In this document: positions 7,544 to 11,412 of the stretch, piece by piece | Numbering within the stretch: the first letter of the stretch is position 1 | Layout: the number at the start of each line of letters is the position of its first letter | Source of the DNA: Hemicentrotus pulcherrimus | Taxonomy: Eukaryota > Echinodermata > Echinoidea > Camarodonta > Strongylocentrotidae | Length of the DNA: 11,412 bases | Reading direction: 5' to 3' | Assembly (NCBI GenBank): GCA_003118195.1 | Contig: BEXV01000813.1 | Coordinates: 133,898 to 145,309 of the forward strand | Position numbers and translations under genes: made by a program | The notes under the pieces: model-generated | What the model saw: the letters and a program-made list of their open reading frames with translations, nothing else | The model's database searches: none | What the model was told of the DNA's origin: nothing

Positions 7544-8119
7544 GACTGATTTCATCAGTTGATAATCTCTGTAGGAGACATGTAAAAATTATAAAGAAGG
7601 AAAATTCAAGGTAAAGACCAGTATTGGAAACACCTCAATTTAAAAAAAAAAAAAAATGGGAGCTCTTTACCAATCATGTGAAAGAATATGTTTTAAATAT
7701 TACATGCGGATAAAATTTTTGACGGGAAACCGCCTACTAATTGATATATTTGGTAAATTAGTATATCTATATACTGTTGAGATGCACGTACGTGTCGCAC
7801 ACGTGTGTGTAGTCCCATAATCTTTCTGTGTACAGTGCTTCTAACTTTATGAAGACTTGGCCAAATTTCTTATAATAATTTTGATGATTCCAGAACCTTG
7901 CAGTACATCTATGCTAGATGATCAACCTTTTCTGATAAATTTCACAATGTTTCTTTCTCTATGCAATTGCATGATCATAACTGATCTTTAGCTTTAAAAA
8001 ATAGAACTTCTCATTCGCTTGTACTCGTAGATAGTTAATATTTTTTTTGGTTTTGTGATGTGTACATAACATTAATCATTATTAGGAAAGACCCAAAGAT
8101 TAAACAAACTTTTCAGTCT

Positions 8120-8679
8120 TTAAAGGAGTCACACCAAGAAGCAAAAGTGTTTTGAATTGATGCAAAATTAATATCATTGCGAAAGGAAAGCCTTACTGAT
8201 CAATTACAACAAATTTCATCTTCAAAATATGTTTTGGGCCCGCAGAAATCAACTTTCAAAAATGTTAGTTTTGAGATCCAGATTTACTGCCTATTCGTAT
8301 TTTGTCGTATTTTGTTGTATTTTGTGGTAGTTCTTCGCGTGACGTCAGACCCTGGAAACCGCTGTTAAAAAAAGGCTACTAGCTTCCGCTTGGTCTGCAG
8401 CTAGATGCACTAAGCGGAAGCTAGCAGCCGGTACCGAACTGTTTGTCCAGGGTGTGACCTCACTATTCAGAGCTCGCTACGCTCGTTTGTTTGGCTTACG
8501 TTCGGGGGCGCTTGGGGGTTTAAGAAGGGTCTTGAAAAGTGGCATTTTACGCCTCTCCACGATATCTATATGATTTCTCAGCAAATTATTCGTGTTTTTC
8601 CAGAGTAAATCTTTCCATCCATATGTAATTTGTTCTAATTATCAGTTTTTAGTAAATTTTCTTTGTGTAGCTCCTTTAA
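8120..8679. mobile_element. TTAA-flanked MITE-like element (~556 bp)
   Basis: TTAA at 8120-8123 and 8676-8679 flank inverted ends. Extending the comparison one base outward, CTTTAAAGGAG plus ten bases (8118-8138) matches the reverse complement of 8661-8681 at 18 of 21 positions. The interior carries a large foldback at 8339-8463. No transposase is encoded; the 63-codon frame at 8177-8368 is repeat sequence. TTAA duplication suggests piggyBac-type mobilisation, but the palindrome CTTTAAAG at the ends leaves the exact border ambiguous (TTAA or TA). Confidence 0.65.
8339..8463. repeat. Two-tier foldback inside the TTAA element
   Basis: Outer arms 8339-8356 and 8446-8463 pair at 16 of 18 positions; inner arms 8374-8391 (GGCTACTAGCTTCCGCTT) and 8412-8429 pair at 17 of 18 around a 20-base loop. 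The outer left arm begins GTGACGTCA, so it includes a CRE-type TGACGTCA (8340-8347). Confidence 0.8.
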
Positions 8680-8983
8680 AGGCAGTCTCTCCGACATTGA
8701 GCAGAGAATTTTAAAATCAGATAGAGGAAATTTTCTCACACTATGCCATTTCCAATTGTAGCCTGAATTATCTTTCAACTACATATGCAGAGTCTCTCAA
8801 TCAGAATATTAAAAAATGTATGTCACTAACATGTTTGTTAGATTTTTTAAAAATGTTAGCGGTGAGATTACCTTAAAAACTTTAAGAATATTAAAGAAAA
8901 AATTTAAGTGTAAATCTCCACATCACTATAAATAAGAAAAGAGAAAACCAAAAGATGTAAATGGGAAGAGTAGAAGAAACACC

Positions 8984-8989
8984 TTTATT
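8984..8989 (-). terminator. Likely UQCRB poly(A) signal AATAAA
   Basis: Plus-strand TTTATT, i.e. AATAAA on the minus strand, followed on that strand by T/G-rich sequence (GGTGTTTCTTCTACTCTTCC). About 840 bases after the stop. Confidence 0.5.
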
Positions 8990-9032
8990 TAATCTCACTT
9001 CCAAATATCTTACAACATTTCAAGAAACATAT

Positions 9033-9038
9033 TTTATT
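9033..9038 (-). terminator. Alternative UQCRB poly(A) signal AATAAA
   Basis: Second minus-strand AATAAA, about 790 bases after the stop and 44 bases before the other signal; T/G content downstream is weaker. Confidence 0.4.
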
Positions 9039-9111
9039 ATCGATCACACAGAAGACATCAGATCAGGACTTGATGAGTAATGAATTGTGATAAAAGTGCA
9101 CAAGTGGCAGG

Positions 9112-9129
9112 CATGAAATTCCTTTCATG
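9112..9129 (-). other. Stem-loop in presumed UQCRB 3' UTR
   Basis: CATGAAA and TTTCATG form a perfect 7-bp stem around a 4-base loop. Could be a structural element of the mRNA or chance. Confidence 0.4.
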
Positions 9130-9824
9130 AAAAGGAAACGCACCGATGAGTCTATAGAAACTGAATATCAAGGCCATCTTGTTGACTTTCAGATACCCAG
9201 TGCTATATATGTCATGATTTTACCCACAAGTATAAACTTACAGATTTGACATTACTACCAAAATCTGTCTTGCACGTTAGTTTTAAGAAATGTACTTTTT
9301 AAATCTTGAATGTTGGTAATCAAGAAGTAACAAATGAAGATTTGTGCTTATGCATAAACATGCAGAACCTTCACTTGTAACCATCAAGACACTACTTTTT
9401 CTATTGAAAAAAAAAAAAATCAAGTTCTTTATAATATTGGTAGGGCTTGTCTTGAGACGACAAGGAAATTGAAGGAAATTTTACAGGACTAAATGGCTGT
9501 TTAAATGCAAGCAATGGAGAACAGCAGATCACATTTTGAAATTTAGATTTATACAATCAAAGTCGCTCGAGACCTGCAAATGCCCCGTGTTAAATAAAGT
9601 GTCTATACAGGCTTGATATCATAACTGTGTAAAAATGTGTAAGAGTTATATTTCTCACGACATACATGCAAATACATTACAATATTGCATTATTTGCAAG
9701 AGTAACAATGCTGACAACATAATGAATGCTTGATAAATTGTTGTCAACATCATTTACAAAAGAGATATTCATTTGTCAATATTATTTTTTGAAGCTTTGT
9801 ACAATAGGAAATTCAGGAGTCTCG

Positions 9825-9902
9825 TTAACGCTTGTTCCATTCTGCCTTCTCTGTAAATTCCTTTTCAACGTCATCAAGGTAGGGCTTGAGGTACCTGCTA
9901 TC
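9825..9902 (-). CDS. UQCRB: UQCRB last coding exon
   Basis: 25 codons plus TAA (complement of 9825-9827), starting [16 protein letters not shown] after a minus-strand CACTTACAG acceptor and ending EKAEWNKR. It corresponds to human ENFYLEPYLKEV through EEWAKK. Phase 0 junction with the previous exon. Short and charged at the end, as usual for this family. Confidence 0.94.
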   Translation of the reverse strand, partial: DSRYLKPYLDDVEKEFTEKAEWNKR

Positions 9903-10714
9903 CTGTAAGTGGTAGAAAATGGAAGAAAAAAAAATGGAATGAAATAGTTACATGATATGGAAGCCACTGATATTTCAGAAAAAAAAATGATGCCTCTGAC
10001 ACCATCTTCGGTGATGGAGGTATACAAAATATTTATACATATATAACTAGAAATGAGAGTACAGCATGCTCCAAATCTAACCCTTAGAAAATCGTAGGCA
10101 AAGAAGCTTAAAATACTCTGGAAAATTCATAATAAATAAATGCCTCACTTGAAATGGAAAATATTGATTCACACTTTCTTAAAGATAATTGATTAATACA
10201 GTGTTGGTCAAGGTTACAGACTGTGTGAAAAGGTGATTTTTTCATGCATCTCAACTTGCCTAGATTAAAATGCTAACATGTTTTTCTCCAGAATAATATT
10301 TTTTGAAATTTCTTCCTCACAGATACAACAGTATCCTAACTACTGACTAGGCCACTCTTGTTAAAGATATTGAATAACTACAACGAACCAGACAAAATAA
10401 CTATCTATCTAACTGACTAAATAATCAACCAACTCAATAAGTAACTAACTAATGTAATGGATGAATAAAAAACAAAGCAATGAATAAATAATTATCTTCA
10501 GAAAGACCTTGCATAACAATAAATGTGAAGCCCTGCAGTGTACATACCTCTTCAAACTTTGTCCACTGGTCTTTGGGCAGGATGGCATGCTTGAGGGAGA
10601 GGTCCAGCGCTCGCTTAATCCTGAAGACTCTGGCATTGTACTCGTTCTCTGGTAGCCGTCTGATTGCCTCCTCAACGATGGGATTACTTCTCAGTGTGTC
10701 ATCCCTCCTCAGGC
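9825..10714 (-). CDS. UQCRB: Cytochrome b-c1 complex subunit 7 (UQCRB), 3' two exons; 5' part outside window
   Basis: Spliced minus-strand coding sequence is complement(join(9825-9902, 10548-10714)): two bases of a split Gly codon, 80 full codons and TAA. The protein is the small QCR7/14-kDa subunit of mitochondrial complex III, a nuclear-encoded, matrix-side, helical subunit that packs on cytochrome b and is needed for assembly. The sequence (G)[47 protein letters not shown], then YLKPYLDDV and a Lys/Glu-rich end match the human protein ([55 protein letters not shown]) without gaps in the core. Human UQCRB has 111 residues; about 30 N-terminal residues lie right of the window. No frame damage is seen. 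Overlapping plus-strand and shifted minus-strand frames are shadows of it. Confidence 0.96.
9903..10547 (-). other. UQCRB last intron (~0.65 kb)
   Basis: Minus-strand GTATGT to ACTTACAG, phase 0. AT-rich. The tract at about 10395-10500 is rich in AACT/AATC tetramers and contains one arm (10422-10434) of an inverted pair that flanks the upstream exon. No coding similarity. Confidence 0.85.
10548..10714 (-). CDS. UQCRB: UQCRB penultimate coding exon
   Basis: 55 full codons plus the last two bases (GC) of a Gly codon split by the upstream intron (phase 1). Minus-strand acceptor CTCTATACAG; donor GTATGT after GAAGAG. Contains the conserved [28 protein letters not shown] and QWTKFEE motifs. Confidence 0.96.
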
Positions 10715-11041
10715 CTGTATAGAGCAGATGAATAGTTGGTTGATTAGTTAGTTTGTTTTACCCAACAGGATGTGTATGCTTGCAAGTAGGCAACCAGGGG
10801 ACAGACAGTTTTTAATCCTCCCCATAATATATTATCCTCCCAATGATTCATAATATATATATATAATATTTTTTCGCAGTAACAGGAGAGTAATATTAGT
10901 TGCTTCATTCTTTTGATTGAATGTAACGTTAATTGTTATTGTATAATTGTGTTATTATAAAGTGGGGGCACGCTACAAGATTCCTATCTCGCACCCCAGG
11001 GCAACGTGTCTGACACGGATGGTTGTAGCAACTACTTTGAT

Positions 11042-11065
11042 GATCAAGATACATTTATCTTGATC
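11042..11065. repeat. Perfect 10-bp inverted repeat (hairpin)
   Basis: GATCAAGATA and TATCTTGATC around the loop CATT. Lies in the UQCRB intron; may be a relic of a small repeat, since the preceding sequence also has short inverted pairs (GTGTC/GACAC, GTTG/CAAC). Confidence 0.7.
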
Positions 11066-11393
11066 TAAGGAGACACGAATAAAAGATCCTCCCCTTGGGT
11101 CTCAGGCAATTTTCCGAAAATAATGTTAACTCTTTTTATTAGAGAAAACGATTGCACAGAACATGGACCTATGAAGGATGGACATTCAACGTGATTCTTT
11201 CTTTGACCCAATGATAGTCACCGCCTTCTGATAATGTGCATCTTTAATGAGAACATTCAGCTGTTTTAACAATAACGCCTGGGTAGCATTTTCGGTCATT
11301 GACAAAGGAGCAGTTTCCCTCTCTTGGGTTTTGTTTGGATGGTGGGCTCTTGGCAGTGACCATCATGAGATCAAAGTGAAGAAACATGTACGG

Positions 11394-11412
11394 AATAATA
11401 ATAATAATAATA
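11394..11412 (+). repeat. (AAT)n microsatellite, cut by window edge
   Basis: At least six AAT units running to the last base of the window; the true length is unknown. Confidence 0.9.

Larger units (their letters stand above)
4884..7560 (+). other. FDFT1 3' untranslated region and possible extended 3' UTR
   Basis: Downstream of the FDFT1 stop there is no further coding similarity. A short 3' UTR would end near 5470 (AATAAA at 5448-5453). Longer forms could use ATTAAA at 6919-6924 or 6930-6935, or AATAAA at 7538-7543. The stretch contains a hairpin at 5609-5631, a Pumilio-type UGUAAAUA at 5951-5958, several ATTTA motifs, a foldback repeat at 6563-6670 and a GA-rich tract at 7206-7412. Small open frames here look like chance. 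Which end is used cannot be told from sequence. Confidence 0.6.
7561..8960. other. Convergent intergenic region
   Basis: Lies between the distal FDFT1 poly(A) signal and the presumed UQCRB end. It holds an A14 run (about 7643-7656), an 8-bp hairpin TACTAATT/AATTAGTA (7735-7763), adjacent palindromes CACGTACGTG (7785-7794) and CACACGTGTG (7798-7807), and the TTAA-flanked element at 8120-8679. No coding signal is seen. Confidence 0.7.
8960..9824 (-). other. UQCRB 3' untranslated region (presumed)
   Basis: Non-coding AT-rich sequence after the UQCRB stop, running to the last minus-strand AATAAA (8984-8989) plus about 20-30 bases. It contains a perfect 7-bp stem-loop at 9112-9129 (CATGAAA/TTTCATG, four-base loop) and an A13 run at about 9407-9419 on the plus strand. 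The end is inferred from the signal only. Confidence 0.55.
10715..11412 (-). other. UQCRB upstream intron (part)
   Basis: Upstream of the phase 1 acceptor on the minus strand. I searched by eye for the N-terminal part of the protein (a KWYYN-like motif) and did not find it, so the intron probably continues beyond the window. It contains a perfect 10-bp hairpin at 11042-11065 and an AAT microsatellite at the right edge. Confidence 0.7.

Noticed and set aside
9726..10027. Short frames on both strands near the last UQCRB exon
   Set aside because: They overlap the 9825-9902 exon in wrong frames and run into UTR or intron.
10445..10722. Minus-strand frame at 10445-10675 and plus-strand frame at 10525-10722
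   Set aside because: Both are out-of-frame or antisense readings of the real UQCRB exon at 10548-10714, whose correct frame gives a clear family match.

Overview
The window is metazoan nuclear DNA: AT-rich, intron-bearing, with long non-coding stretches, microsatellites and short non-autonomous DNA transposons. It holds the 3' parts of two conserved housekeeping genes that converge tail to tail. Intron style, repeat types and protein divergence suggest a marine invertebrate deuterostome. An echinoderm is my best guess, but this is inference and no sequence here proves it. Nothing looks bacterial, viral or like a CRISPR array.

Plus strand, 384-4883: five exons of squalene synthase (farnesyl-diphosphate farnesyltransferase, FDFT1), giving 284 codons plus a stop. 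They align gap-free with human FDFT1 from Ile128 to Glu344, then add a C-terminal membrane-anchor exon. The first ~127 residues, including the first Asp-rich motif, lie left of the window. All four introns inside the window are phase 0. The 3' UTR begins at 4884. Poly(A) signals are possible at 5448, 6919/6930 and 7538, so the mRNA end may be short (~0.6 kb) or long (~2.7 kb).

Minus strand, 10714-9825: the last two coding exons of UQCRB (complex III subunit 7, QCR7 / 14 kDa protein), giving 81 codons that include one split by an intron. The N-terminal ~30 residues lie right of the window. Its 3' UTR probably runs down to about 8960, with minus-strand AATAAA at 9033-9038 and 8984-8989.

The introns and the intergenic gap (about 7560-8960) carry several mobile-element relics. 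A TA-flanked MITE-like element with perfect 15-bp inverted ends (2058-2570) contains a tRNA-like pol III promoter. Two TTAA-flanked elements with inverted ends (1020-1285 and 8120-8679) have similar termini, and the second holds a long internal foldback. A ~108-bp foldback lies at 6563-6670. There are also GAT/CAT, CT, TTCAAG, GA and AAT simple repeats.

The two genes are not one functional unit. Squalene synthase commits farnesyl diphosphate to sterols at the ER membrane; UQCRB is a matrix-side subunit of mitochondrial complex III. Most other open frames are chance translations of introns, UTRs or repeats. I see no evidence of a novel multi-gene system; the main interest is in the repeats and the gene architecture.
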